Origin: Planktothrix paucivesiculata PCC 9631
GTDB taxonomy: Bacteria > Cyanobacteriota > Cyanobacteriia > Cyanobacteriales > Microcoleaceae
Reading direction: 5' to 3'
DNA length: 64,000 bases
Assembly (NCBI RefSeq): GCF_900009265.2
Contig: NZ_LR735025.1
Coordinates: 14,855-78,854 of the forward strand
Part shown: positions 26,395 through 34,951 of the stretch, in pieces
Layout of the letters: every line of letters begins with the position of its first letter
Numbering within the stretch: the stretch's first letter is position 1
Notes under the pieces: model-generated
Seen by the model: only the letters and a program-made list of their open reading frames with translations
What the model was told of the DNA's origin: nothing
The model's database searches: none
Made by a program: the position numbers and the translations under genes

Positions 26395-28020
26395 TTACTT
26401 AATTGATGGAGATCGGCGTTTTTTACGATTCAGTTTAGGAATACCATAACTGCGTTTTTCAGAAATAGGAATCGGTCGAGGGTTTTTGCGATTTAGTTTA
26501 GTAATACCAGAATTGGGTTTTTTAGAAATGGGAATCGGTCGAGGCTTTCTGCGATTCAGCTTAGGAATAGGATGAAGTGTTTTAGTAGGAATTAGAAGTG
26601 CTGGAGAAGGCAGTAGGGGATTGAGTGTCGGATTACGATCAATCGTTTTGGGAGAAACAGTGACAGAGGAATTGAATTCTTGGGGATTGGGGTTCATCAC
26701 TAATCCAGCTAAACCTCCACTAGCCAAGGTAAAAACGGGATTATACTGATCATTTAAGAGATTATCTAACACATATAAAACCGTAACTACACTAATGGAG
26801 GCGGCCCCGGCGACCTGGGGACGAAACCAAGTTTTAGCAGGATATCGTAACAATGAAAAAGTGAGAGCCGGGAGCAAAGATGTTCCAAAGATGCCAATAA
26901 CACCCATTGCTCCATTCATGCCATAGGCAATAATCCACAAACTATCGGTGGTGGAAATATCAACTTTTTCCCCTGTGGATTGAGCATAGTCATAAACCCG
27001 ATTTCGTCCCCATCCTCCCCAACCAAACCATATCCGTTGTATGGCTTTTTCTACTAAAATTTCTTCATTCTCAAATCGGAATGCTAAGGACTGCGCTCGG
27101 TCAGGGCCAGCTAGATCAGTGGCAACCTGAATAATTTGATCCGCTTGTTCTCCTGTGAAGTTCCCCGTTACCCCTAGATAGAGATAGGAAGATAACATTA
27201 AAATTAACAACACTTTGGGAAAACTGGTGCGAAGGAATTTGGCACTAAATAAAATCACCATTCCCAAAGCCATATACAGATAGGCTCCAGTAGAACGAAC
27301 TAAAAGATGAGTGATATATAGCCCAATGAACCAAAGATTCATCGGGATATTCAAAAACTTTTTTAAAGTTCCTGATTGCCAAAGCCATAGGGCAATTAAC
27401 AATGCCGCCATCATCCACATCCCCGCAGCTAAACCATGTTTCATAAATACATTGGGTCTATATCCTCCTAAACGATAGGATTGGGAAAATTGATTAATGC
27501 CATGAAAGCCATAAACCATTCGATGCAGTTGGGGACTAATAAAACTTTCTACAATGCACAGTGGCGCATAAATCACACCACTGATAAAAATTCCCATGGC
27601 TAATTCATGAAGACCTTGAAGATGATTGAGATATACGCGACCTAAAAAATAAGGGATACCATATTTAATGATTTGTGCCAGCATCGATGAGAACCCATCA
27701 TAAGCTCCCAAATCATTTGTAATGGATGAAATCAAAGGACAGATACACCAGATCAACATCGGAATATCTAACCAGCCGAATTTAAAGGTTTTAAAGGTTT
27801 TAAAGCTATATAAACAGGTCGCCAGGATGATGCTGTAACAGGTGGCTGTGGAGCGATCATAATCGGGAAGACCGGGGAAGACAAAGGCAGTACGCTGAGG
27901 AAGAAACAACCAAGCCAGAATAAAACCCATCACCACAGCCTTGTCGGAGGGAATTTTTTTAAACAAGTACAAGACAATGGGCAGCAAAATCAACAAACCG
28001 AATTGTGCTTGAGGTGTCAT
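26395..28020 (-). CDS. O-antigen polymerase/ligase-like polytopic membrane protein
   Basis: A 541-aa protein with roughly 10-12 hydrophobic helices up to about residue 430, including LLILLPIVLYLF and VMGFILAWLFLPQR. Large periplasmic loops contain RLGGYRPNVFMKHGLAAG and GWGGWGRNRVYDYA. The topology and setting (next to Wzx, GTs) fit a Wzy-type polymerase or O-antigen ligase; similar proteins are annotated HpsL in hormogonium-polysaccharide loci. The C-terminal ~70 residues are soluble, very basic and repetitive (see separate entry). ATG start after GGGAGGA. Function is inferred, not shown by a catalytic motif. Confidence 0.72.
   Translation of the reverse strand: MTPQAQFGLLILLPIVLYLFKKIPSDKAVVMGFILAWLFLPQRTAFVFPGLPDYDRSTATCYSIILATCLYSFKTFKTFKFGWLDIPMLIWCICPLISSITNDLGAYDGFSSMLAQIIKYGIPYFLGRVYLNHLQGLHELAMGIFISGVIYAPLCIVESFISPQLHRMVYGFHGINQFSQSYRLGGYRPNVFMKHGLAAGMWMMAALLIALWLWQSGTLKKFLNIPMNLWFIGLYITHLLVRSTGAYLYMALGMVILFSAKFLRTSFPKVLLILMLSSYLYLGVTGNFTGEQADQIIQVATDLAGPDRAQSLAFRFENEEILVEKAIQRIWFGWGGWGRNRVYDYAQSTGEKVDISTTDSLWIIAYGMNGAMGVIGIFGTSLLPALTFSLLRYPAKTWFRPQVAGAASISVVTVLYVLDNLLNDQYNPVFTLASGGLAGLVMNPNPQEFNSSVTVSPKTIDRNPTLNPLLPSPALLIPTKTLHPIPKLNRRKPRPIPISKKPNSGITKLNRKNPRPIPISEKRSYGIPKLNRKKRRSPSIK
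26401..26575 (-). repeat. 63-bp tandem repeat coding for basic C-terminal tail repeats
   Basis: Near-identical units begin (plus-strand view) at about 26426, 26489 and 26552, a period of 63 bp or 21 codons. They encode KLNRRKPRPIPISKKPNSG-type repeats at the end of the polymerase-like protein. Being in frame, the array changes only tail length. Confidence 0.8.
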
Positions 28021-28071
28021 AAACTATCGGGGAGGATCTCCTAAGTTTGTATAGTCTAAATCCATCCCGAA

Positions 28072-28899
28072 TTAAGATTTTTGATGGAGGGCGTTGCGGA
28101 TATCAAAAATAATCGGGGGAATGAATTTTTTTAAGCGGGTTTTGATGGGAACTGGAGCCGGTTTTGAGTTTAAATTATCTCCAGGTCGAGCTTGAAACAC
28201 AGTGGAGTGAGTTCCAGACACTTCTTCGGCTGGACGACCGTTAGAGTAGTAATAGAGTGCTAAGGATTTGCGAGTCATTCCCTCTGGACAAGTTAAAGGA
28301 TCGGGGTGTCCATGATAGGAAAAGTCTGTTGTACTAAAGATAACACAACGATTAAAAATGGGGAGAACTTTTTTAGCACATTCGGTCATGTTTCGATCCC
28401 ACATTTCAAAGTATCCCCCATATTCTTCTTGCCAATTTTTATTTAAGTAGATGAGCAAATTTAATCGTCGATCTAAGTCTAAATTTTTATGTTTATTAAA
28501 GTCAACGTGCATTTTTAAAAATCCTCCTGGTTCAATTTGGTGGAGTCCACCTCCTTGAAAGTAAGGATCGGGAATAATCCCTGAAATTCCTGTGAGTTTT
28601 TCTAAAAATTTTAGGAAAACTGAAGAATTTAATTGATAAAGTAAAAACCGGGTGGCTTCACCCATTTGCAGTTCTGAAGTAGAGGCTAATTTTTTTTCAG
28701 CAGCCGCATCAAATTTTTTCCAACTGATTTCTCCGGGTTGGGGAAATTCTTCTAATATTTGATCTAAAACCCATTCGGGGAGAAAATTATCAATGATAAT
28801 ATGGGGAAAGGGATCGGCTTGAGCATAGGATTGGCAATGTTGTTCTGCCAGAGCATTTAAAAAGTTAAAATCCAAACAAAACCTTAAAGATTGAGTCAT
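28072..28899 (-). CDS. 2-oxoglutarate/Fe(II)-dependent oxygenase
   Basis: A 275-aa protein of the prolyl-4-hydroxylase-like 2OG-Fe(II) superfamily. The iron ligands are H131-x-D133 (KMHVDFNKH) and a distal His in SYHGHPDPL (about 196-198), with Arg210 (TRKSLALYYY) as the 2-oxoglutarate anchor. The neighbourhood of glycosyltransferases and sulfotransferases suggests hydroxylation of a sugar, lipid or carrier; the true substrate is unknown. Similar enzymes often sit in bacterial polysaccharide loci. Spacing 34-51 bp to neighbours; ATG start. Confidence 0.85.
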   Translation of the reverse strand: MTQSLRFCLDFNFLNALAEQHCQSYAQADPFPHIIIDNFLPEWVLDQILEEFPQPGEISWKKFDAAAEKKLASTSELQMGEATRFLLYQLNSSVFLKFLEKLTGISGIIPDPYFQGGGLHQIEPGGFLKMHVDFNKHKNLDLDRRLNLLIYLNKNWQEEYGGYFEMWDRNMTECAKKVLPIFNRCVIFSTTDFSYHGHPDPLTCPEGMTRKSLALYYYSNGRPAEEVSGTHSTVFQARPGDNLNSKPAPVPIKTRLKKFIPPIIFDIRNALHQKS

Positions 28900-28933
28900 T
28901 TTTTAAATCCTAAAATTGATAAAAAATTTGATT

Positions 28934-29839
28934 TTAACGGTTCCAGTGGGACAAATCCCAATTTAAAAACTCAGCAAGTTGCTGATTAGGTTCTCGAAAT
29001 TTTTCTAATAACATTTGGCGAGTTTCTGAACGCATAGGCGGGGGCATATATTGTTGGGATTTCCATTGTTTATACTTGAAATGGCGTACCCATTGATAGG
29101 CTTGATCTTTCAAGGGCTGGGGTAAGAGGGACTTGAGTTGTTCAATCCCGGGAATCTGCTTGAAAGAAGAAGTTATTTGTTTCCGTACAAACCATTCTGG
29201 ATCATCCTCCGCCTTATTGGCAACCAGGGTGCTTTCCTCCATTAAATTAATAGTGGGATCAGCACCGAGAAAGGTAAGAATTTGGGAAATCATCTGGAGA
29301 GGATGTTGAATTAAGTCTTCCATAGGCAGGAACAGAAATGACTCTCGCGGATAAAATTTCAGATACTGTTCAATTTGATAGAAATAAAAACTACTGTCAA
29401 TAAATTCACTTTGTTTGGCAATGGTTTCTTCAAAGGTTTTTTCCACCGCTAGTTCCGGTTTATGGCGTGATCCTTTGAAGCGATGCACGTAAAATGAATA
29501 AGCCCGATCTACCGGATGTCTCATAATATAAATGAGTTTAACCTCTGGTAAGGCTTTTACCAAACGTTCTACGGTATGAGGATATTGTTGTAAGCGGGAA
29601 TAGGTGGTTGAAGCTTCTCCACAAATCTGATCGGGTTTGGCTTGATGAAATAATGATTCATACCAGTCCATTCCTTGAGCATAATGAGCATCTACAGAAA
29701 AGAAGTCTGGCTCTTTTGGCGTAGACATGAACACCTGGGGATGCCGACACAAATATTGATACAGTGTTGTTGTTCCTGATTTGGCTGCACCAATGATAAT
29801 AAATTGGGGTTTAATCATCACAAAACGCTTTGGGATCAA
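28934..29839 (-). CDS. sulfotransferase (PAPS-dependent)
   Basis: A 301-aa protein. The 5'-phosphosulfate loop is IIIGAAKSGTTTLYQYL; the 3'-phosphate motif is IMRHPVDRAYSFYVHRF; KEPDFFSVD is also conserved. It has the same fold as the 22661-23527 enzyme, but the sequences differ enough to suggest different acceptor positions. The frame opens at MIPKRFVM; the internal MIKPQFIIIG (seven codons in) is an equally good start. Operon member between a GT4 gene and the 2OG oxygenase gene. Confidence 0.9.
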   Translation of the reverse strand: MIPKRFVMIKPQFIIIGAAKSGTTTLYQYLCRHPQVFMSTPKEPDFFSVDAHYAQGMDWYESLFHQAKPDQICGEASTTYSRLQQYPHTVERLVKALPEVKLIYIMRHPVDRAYSFYVHRFKGSRHKPELAVEKTFEETIAKQSEFIDSSFYFYQIEQYLKFYPRESFLFLPMEDLIQHPLQMISQILTFLGADPTINLMEESTLVANKAEDDPEWFVRKQITSSFKQIPGIEQLKSLLPQPLKDQAYQWVRHFKYKQWKSQQYMPPPMRSETRQMLLEKFREPNQQLAEFLNWDLSHWNR

Positions 29840-29897
29840 GGGTTAGGGAAAGCCCGAAAGGGCTGAATACGATAGAGAAAAAGATCGTTAGATCGGA

Positions 29898-30980
29898 TTA
29901 AGAACGGAGTGCAATTTCAAAAGCTTGTTCACACAGTCGGGCTGCATCATCCCAAGTGTAACTGGTAGCTTTGGTATAAGCACGATCTGACATCTGGCGC
30001 CACTGTTCCTGGGACATTTGACAAATCTTGACAATCGCTTCCGCCATCTCCTCTGGGTCTTCTGGTTTGACTAAGATTCCGATACCGTCATTGAGGAGTT
30101 CCGGGGCTGCACCCGATGGCACTCCAATCACCGGAGTCCGACAGGCCATGGCTTCTAAAATCGGACGTCCGAAGCCTTCAAAGCGACTGCCAAATAACCA
30201 AGCATCACAACTGGCATAGATATGTTTGATTTGATCCTGTGGAGGCTGACAGAAGAACTCACTCCCTGGGGGTAAGGGTAACTCAGGAACAGGGGGTTTA
30301 GTCCCAAAACAGACTAATTTTAAGTTAGGAATCTGTTGAGATGCCAAAGCCAATGCTTTTAAAGTGATATCACATCCTTTCCAAGAGAGGGGAGAATATA
30401 ACATTCCCACGGTGGGAACAGTTTGTTTCTTCCTGGGTTCGGCATAATATTTTTCCGCATCTATACTGTTAGGAACTAAGGAAACATTTTTATCTCCATA
30501 TTCTTTCTCCATAATGTCCACTAACCACTGGGAAATCACAATTTTATGGAAAGGCAGCCTATAGGTAGCAGCGACCCGTTCTTTGGGTAAATAATCGTGA
30601 GTTTCATGATGGCGAATCATGTAGACTTTTGCTCCCTTCGAGGGGGAAAGATTGGCAACCCATTCGGCTGTTTCCCACCAAGTCGCCACCACAACATCCG
30701 CATCGGGAAGATCGGCATCGGTAACTGGGGGTGGATGATCCAAAATCTCGCGAGGTAGATCCATACCATCAAGATGGGAAGGCCCTTGATGTTTCGAGGG
30801 AATTAACCCTTTACCTTTTAATAAGGATTTAACCTGCTGAACAACCGTAGATCTGCGTTTTTGAGGACAAACAATATAGACTTCATGACCTCGTTTTTGC
30901 AAGTGATAAGCTAGATCTGCATTAGATTGAACCCCTCCTGCTAAACTCACCCAATTGGCTTGAACAAAGGTAATTTTCAT
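29898..30980 (-). CDS. GT4 family glycosyltransferase
   Basis: A 360-aa GT-B glycosyltransferase. The N-terminal GGVQSNADLAYHLQKRGH is the acceptor-domain glycine loop. The C-terminal donor site has the EX7E motif, EGFGRPILEAMACRTPVIG (about residues 264-282), with FGSRFEGFG before it. SWKGCDITLKAL is typical of the group. It probably adds a sugar from a nucleotide donor on the cytoplasmic face. It lies 49 bp after the flippase gene. Full length. Confidence 0.92.
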   Translation of the reverse strand: MKITFVQANWVSLAGGVQSNADLAYHLQKRGHEVYIVCPQKRRSTVVQQVKSLLKGKGLIPSKHQGPSHLDGMDLPREILDHPPPVTDADLPDADVVVATWWETAEWVANLSPSKGAKVYMIRHHETHDYLPKERVAATYRLPFHKIVISQWLVDIMEKEYGDKNVSLVPNSIDAEKYYAEPRKKQTVPTVGMLYSPLSWKGCDITLKALALASQQIPNLKLVCFGTKPPVPELPLPPGSEFFCQPPQDQIKHIYASCDAWLFGSRFEGFGRPILEAMACRTPVIGVPSGAAPELLNDGIGILVKPEDPEEMAEAIVKICQMSQEQWRQMSDRAYTKATSYTWDDAARLCEQAFEIALRS

Positions 30981-31029
30981 TGTCGATTTCCCTAGTTTGA
31001 AATACGTTGATCTTGGATTCCTCTAAACG

Positions 31030-32370
31030 CTACAAGATACTATCAATGGATAATCCACCTCCTAAACTATATCGAATTCCTCCTAGGAGAACAATCATCC
31101 CTAGGAGGATGAAAGTTGCCCCTAAATCCTGTTTGAATCCCAAAAGTCCTTCTTGCCAAAGCCCATAGTTAACCACAATATAAGAGGGAATATCATTAAA
31201 TGCAACAACCAAGATAGCCCCTACTACTCCCATCACAGAAAATGATAACGGAAGTAAAATCACCATGTATAGTAACTTAAATACATTACCCACGGCAATA
31301 TAGAGGGGTTTTCCAATGGCAAATAGGGCTTTATTAATACTGCTATGTAGGATAAATGGCCACATTCCTAAAGCTAAAATCGGCAGCATCCAAGCGGCTT
31401 GTTCATATCTTTGATCATATAAACTCAAAATGAATTGATCTCCAAAGCAAACCAGAATTGCTAAGGGTAAACTCATGAGCAATAATAATAATTTTCTTTT
31501 GTCTAAAATATTTTCTCGAAGTTGCGATCGTGGCAGATCCAACTGTTTAGAAATAACCGGAAAAACAACTTTATTCATCACCGCTTGCATTAGGGCTTTG
31601 GGAAGATCCGCTAAGGCAAAAGCAACGGTATAAACCCCTAACATTTCTAAGGTTAATAATTTACCCAGGATTAAGCGATCAGATTGAGAGGCAAGGAAAG
31701 TCATCACCGTTGAAATAAATATCCAGCGCCCAAAGGAAATTAATTCTTTCAAGGCACTTTGATCCCAAGCCAAACCGTTCCGCATCTCGGTATTTAAACT
31801 ATGACTCCTAATCAGTCCAAACACAGATGAAATTAAGACTCCAATAATTAAGGCCCAAATTGTAGGACTGATCCAAGCCAAGACAATCATTACCACAAGG
31901 CTTAAACCTTGGACAATAAAGTCATAAATGGTCAGTGTTTTTAAGTTTAAATTGCGGTTCAAAGTCGCTAAAGATGTAGATTCAAAACCCGCTATGACGG
32001 TTCTAAAACCAACAATTGGCATAATCCATAATAGTTGAGGCTCGTTATAAAATGAAGCAATTGGTGCTGTAATCAACAAACAAACAATCCATAATCCAAA
32101 ACCTCGGAATACTTGAATTGTCCAAGCCGTATTCAGAAATAATGGGTCTTCCCCGCGTTCACTGCGGATAATACTAGGGCGAATTCCAATATCTGAAAAT
32201 AGGGTTAAACCGATAATAAAAGTATTAACCAGACCCATTAAGCCAAATAATTCAGGAACCAGAAGACGTGTTAGGATTAAGTTTCCGCCAAATCGTAATA
32301 CCTGAGCGCCCCCATACCCAAAAAGAGTCCAAATTGTCCCTTGAATTGCCTGTTTACTTAGAGATGACAT
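31030..32370 (-). CDS. Wzx-type oligosaccharide flippase
   Basis: A 446-aa polysaccharide transporter of the MOP superfamily (Wzx/RfbX) with about 12-14 hydrophobic helices. The N-terminus QAIQGTIWTLFGYGGAQVL and FGLMGLVNTFIIGLTLF are typical of the family. It should flip the lipid-linked repeat unit across the membrane for polymerisation. It is the first gene of the minus-strand EPS operon, which runs to 20522 with gaps of 1-84 bp. It is preceded by a 328-bp leader. Confidence 0.9.
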   Translation of the reverse strand: MSSLSKQAIQGTIWTLFGYGGAQVLRFGGNLILTRLLVPELFGLMGLVNTFIIGLTLFSDIGIRPSIIRSERGEDPLFLNTAWTIQVFRGFGLWIVCLLITAPIASFYNEPQLLWIMPIVGFRTVIAGFESTSLATLNRNLNLKTLTIYDFIVQGLSLVVMIVLAWISPTIWALIIGVLISSVFGLIRSHSLNTEMRNGLAWDQSALKELISFGRWIFISTVMTFLASQSDRLILGKLLTLEMLGVYTVAFALADLPKALMQAVMNKVVFPVISKQLDLPRSQLRENILDKRKLLLLLMSLPLAILVCFGDQFILSLYDQRYEQAAWMLPILALGMWPFILHSSINKALFAIGKPLYIAVGNVFKLLYMVILLPLSFSVMGVVGAILVVAFNDIPSYIVVNYGLWQEGLLGFKQDLGATFILLGMIVLLGGIRYSLGGGLSIDSIL

Positions 32371-32644
32371 ATTAATTAAAACTTAATCTTTTTGTAGAAC
32401 TCGCCCGAATAAATTAATGGGTTTTAAGGGTGCAATGTCCTTATCCATCAAGGCAAAAGTTTGTTTTCAACAGAGGTTAATCTGGGAGTAAACTAGAGTA
32501 AATTACTAACTGGGATATTTAGATTCCCTAATGCTCAGGATAGAACTAATTCAGCTAGTTGTGCCACCATTATAAAGCCACTTCACAAAACCTTTACATT
32601 TTTCTTTACAAAAGCAGAAATAACCTTCCCAAAACCTCTGCTAC
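32371..32644 (-). promoter_or_regulatory. leader region of the EPS operon
   Basis: This stretch holds no gene on either strand. It must carry the promoter of the long operon starting at 32370, but no convincing -10/-35 pair or operator can be singled out. Confidence 0.4.
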
Positions 32645-32679
32645 AAATAAGGGGTGCAGATAAACTGCACCCCTTATTT
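32645..32679. terminator. strong bidirectional terminator hairpin
   Basis: A 15-bp perfect stem with core AAGGGGTGCAG (32649-32659) and CTGCACCCCTT (32665-32675), loop ATAAA, with A/T-rich flanks on both sides. It ends the small gene at 32699-32935. Confidence 0.8.
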
Positions 32680-32698
32680 TGGCGATTTTATATTCAAC

Positions 32699-32935
32699 CT
32701 ATGATCCGGGTTTTTTTCCAATTCCCAAATGTTGTTTACTCTCTCGAAGTTGTTCCCATAAGGTTTCGATTTGTACATAAGATTCTTCTGTTGACAGTTT
32801 TCCCCCGGTTTGCAGGCCAACAATAAAGTCTACCTTTTGAGCAAATTCCTGCAAATTAGCATTAAACACAAGATTCTCAGGTGTGGCATTTCCTCGATAA
32901 CGAGAACCCCAATAAAATGAACCTAGGTTGGTCAT
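32699..32935 (-). CDS. small cyanobacterial protein, DUF7219-like
   Basis: A 78-aa soluble acidic/neutral protein: SFYWGSRYRGNATPENLVF, then an amphipathic helix NANLQEFAQKVDFIVGLQTG, then a second helix around EESYVQIETLWEQLRES. It resembles the small DUF7219 proteins of cyanobacteria, whose role is not known. A strong terminator follows its stop; its leader (32936-33097) is AT-rich. The ArsR gene lies 162 bp upstream on the same strand. Confidence 0.75.
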   Translation of the reverse strand: MTNLGSFYWGSRYRGNATPENLVFNANLQEFAQKVDFIVGLQTGGKLSTEESYVQIETLWEQLRESKQHLGIGKKPGS

Positions 32936-33097
32936 CAGTTTCAGACTCCAGTTTACATGATTGTTTATTTTTACATGGAATGCCAGATTTTCAATCAGCT
33001 AATAAAGTATATTTTGATACTTTAATTATAGCCTAATCAATTCCATCGGCTATTTGTTAAAAAGAATACAATTCTATTAATAACTATACAGCCGAAC

Positions 33098-33439
33098 TTA
33101 ATCACAATCCTGATAGGTTGAAATGGGACTAGAATGGTGATAGTCAGCTAAATAGGCTTCGAGAACTCCAAACTGGCTATGGTTGAGACGATAGTAAATC
33201 CAACGTCCCTCTTGCCGACTTTTCAATAATTCGGCTTCCTTCAAAATTTTTAAGTGAAAGGACAACTTAGACTGGTTGACGGCTAACTGTTCACAAAGTT
33301 CACAAACACACAATTCTTGTTCTCGTAACAGATTAATGACCTGCAAACGCAGAGGGTCAGATAGGGCATGAAACCTAGCAGCCATAACAGCGTTGGTAAC
33401 AGGAACCGCAGGAGTTACCATGAGATTATTTGCAACCAT
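33098..33439 (-). CDS. ArsR/SmtB-family transcriptional repressor
   Basis: A 113-aa winged-helix regulator. HALSDPLRLQVINLLREQ is followed by ELCVCELCEQL, where Cys44, Cys46 and Cys49 form the ArsR-type alpha-3 metal site (CVCxLC). The recognition helix is QSKLSFHLKILKEAELL; the wing is RQEGRWIYYRL. It would sense As(III)/Sb(III) or a similar thiophilic metal. It is head-to-head with the SPASM radical SAM gene at 33794, so that gene is a candidate target. No arsenite pump or reductase is adjacent. The ATG at 33439 was chosen; an internal ATG seven codons later is possible. Confidence 0.9.
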   Translation of the reverse strand: MVANNLMVTPAVPVTNAVMAARFHALSDPLRLQVINLLREQELCVCELCEQLAVNQSKLSFHLKILKEAELLKSRQEGRWIYYRLNHSQFGVLEAYLADYHHSSPISTYQDCD

Positions 33440-33793
33440 TAAGGATATCCTAAATTCCGGCGAATCACTCTAGCTTATCATCTTCGTTTCATTCCCATAT
33501 AAAGTACAAATCAACCATTCTGAGGTGATCATTCAAGATTGTTGATCCCCTTTTGGAATCTACAGTCCTCTGATGAAAATAAAAACTTGCTTCCTGTCTT
33601 TACATAACCCCCTGATTTGTAAAATCAAGTTTTACAAAACCCCCCTATTTTTAAAGCTGCAAGAAAAATTTGCCTATCGGTCTAAAGAATTGTTAAGTTT
33701 GCCGAGGATTATATTTGCTCTTAAAAAATAAAAACTACCATCTAAGCATATCAAAAATGTTTTTATAACACCCATTATTTAGGAACTAAGAAC
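33440..33793. promoter_or_regulatory. divergent region between arsR-type and radical SAM genes
   Basis: 354 AT-rich bases without a gene. ATTCAAGATTGTTGAT (about 33530-33545) loosely resembles the ATCAA-N6-TTGAT operators of the ArsR family. This is weak and would need binding data. No terminator is seen. Confidence 0.35.
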
Positions 33794-34876
33794 ATGAAAG
33801 TAGCGAATTTAGCCCAGCTTGCTGTCAAGCATATTCGCAGTGATTTTCTTGAGGAATTATATCTCAAAACTGGGTTTGAAGGGACTAAACCCATTGTCAT
33901 TTATGGGATTGTCAATCAGCGCTGCAATTCTAAATGTCGATATTGCGAATACTGGCGGTTATCAGAGTATCAAGAAGAGATGACAATTGAGCAGTGGAAA
34001 AACGCGCTTCTAAGTCTCAAAACCTATATCGGCACCTATCATATTGAGTTTTCCGGGGGTGAACCCTTTATCAAACAAGGATTTATCGATCTCTTAGAAT
34101 TCTGTGACCGGGAGAATCTCAAGTGGGGAGTAACAACGAATGCTTATTGTTTAACAGAATCTGTTGTTAAACGAGTGGTGGCTGCTCATCCTTTTAATAT
34201 CAATATTTCAATTGATGCTCACATTGCTGAAATCCATGATTATGTGCGCGGAGTTTCTGGAGCTTTAGAAAAAGTTAAAAAACATTTGCAATTTTTACTA
34301 GAAGAACGCAAAGTCCAAAGTCAAGATTTTCCGGTGATGATTAAACCAACAGTTCATGCTCACAATTTGCATATTATTCCCCAAATGGCGGAATGGGTAA
34401 AACAATTAGGAGCAACGGCGGTTAATTTTCAACCCATTGATCGTTGGACACCTGAAACCTATAATGAACTCTGGATTTCTGAAGATCGCATGGACGAATT
34501 AGAAACCGTTGTTGAAACTTTAATTGAACAAAAACGCCAGGGTTTACCGATTATGAATAGTGAATCTCTGCTGCGAATGTGGCCGGCTCATTTTCGGGAA
34601 GAGCAAGCTCCTGCTAGTGTAGGTTCCTGTCGTGTGGGGTTACGCAACTATTTTATTCGCCCAAATGGGGATGTAGAAGTTTGCTGGTTTTATCCTCCCA
34701 TTGGCAATGTTAAACATCAAAGTACGCGGGAAATTTGGGAAGGAAATGAAGCTCAAGATCGGCGTCAACAAACAACAAATTGCGATCGCCTTTGTCTCTA
34801 TACCTGCTTATCTCAAAAAACCTTTACTGATAAAGTTAAAATGGGGTTAACTTTATTAACTAATCATCAAAATTAG
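33794..34876 (+). CDS. radical SAM/SPASM domain protein
   Basis: A 360-aa protein. The radical SAM cluster motif is C44-x3-C48-x2-C51 (CNSKCRYC), with the SAM-binding EFSGGEPF (about 90). The C-terminal SPASM part has SCRVGLRNYF, VEVCWFYPPIGN and CDRLCLYTC for an extra iron-sulfur cluster. SPASM enzymes usually modify peptides or mature enzymes, but no precursor peptide is seen nearby. It is divergent from an ArsR-type repressor and followed by a terminator. Substrate unknown. Confidence 0.87.
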   Translation: MKVANLAQLAVKHIRSDFLEELYLKTGFEGTKPIVIYGIVNQRCNSKCRYCEYWRLSEYQEEMTIEQWKNALLSLKTYIGTYHIEFSGGEPFIKQGFIDLLEFCDRENLKWGVTTNAYCLTESVVKRVVAAHPFNINISIDAHIAEIHDYVRGVSGALEKVKKHLQFLLEERKVQSQDFPVMIKPTVHAHNLHIIPQMAEWVKQLGATAVNFQPIDRWTPETYNELWISEDRMDELETVVETLIEQKRQGLPIMNSESLLRMWPAHFREEQAPASVGSCRVGLRNYFIRPNGDVEVCWFYPPIGNVKHQSTREIWEGNEAQDRRQQTTNCDRLCLYTCLSQKTFTDKVKMGLTLLTNHQN

Positions 34877-34898
34877 TTAACTCAATTGCCCTTAATTT

Positions 34899-34940
34899 CT
34901 GCTATAGTTGGCTAAGGTTAACTATAGCAGTTTGGTTTTT
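34899..34940 (+). terminator. rho-independent terminator of the radical SAM gene
   Basis: CTGCTATAGTT (34899-34909) and AACTATAGCAG (34920-34930) form a perfect 11-bp stem with a 10-nt loop, followed by TTTGGTTTTT. It separates two convergent genes. Confidence 0.8.
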
Positions 34941-34951
34941 ATCTTTTATCT

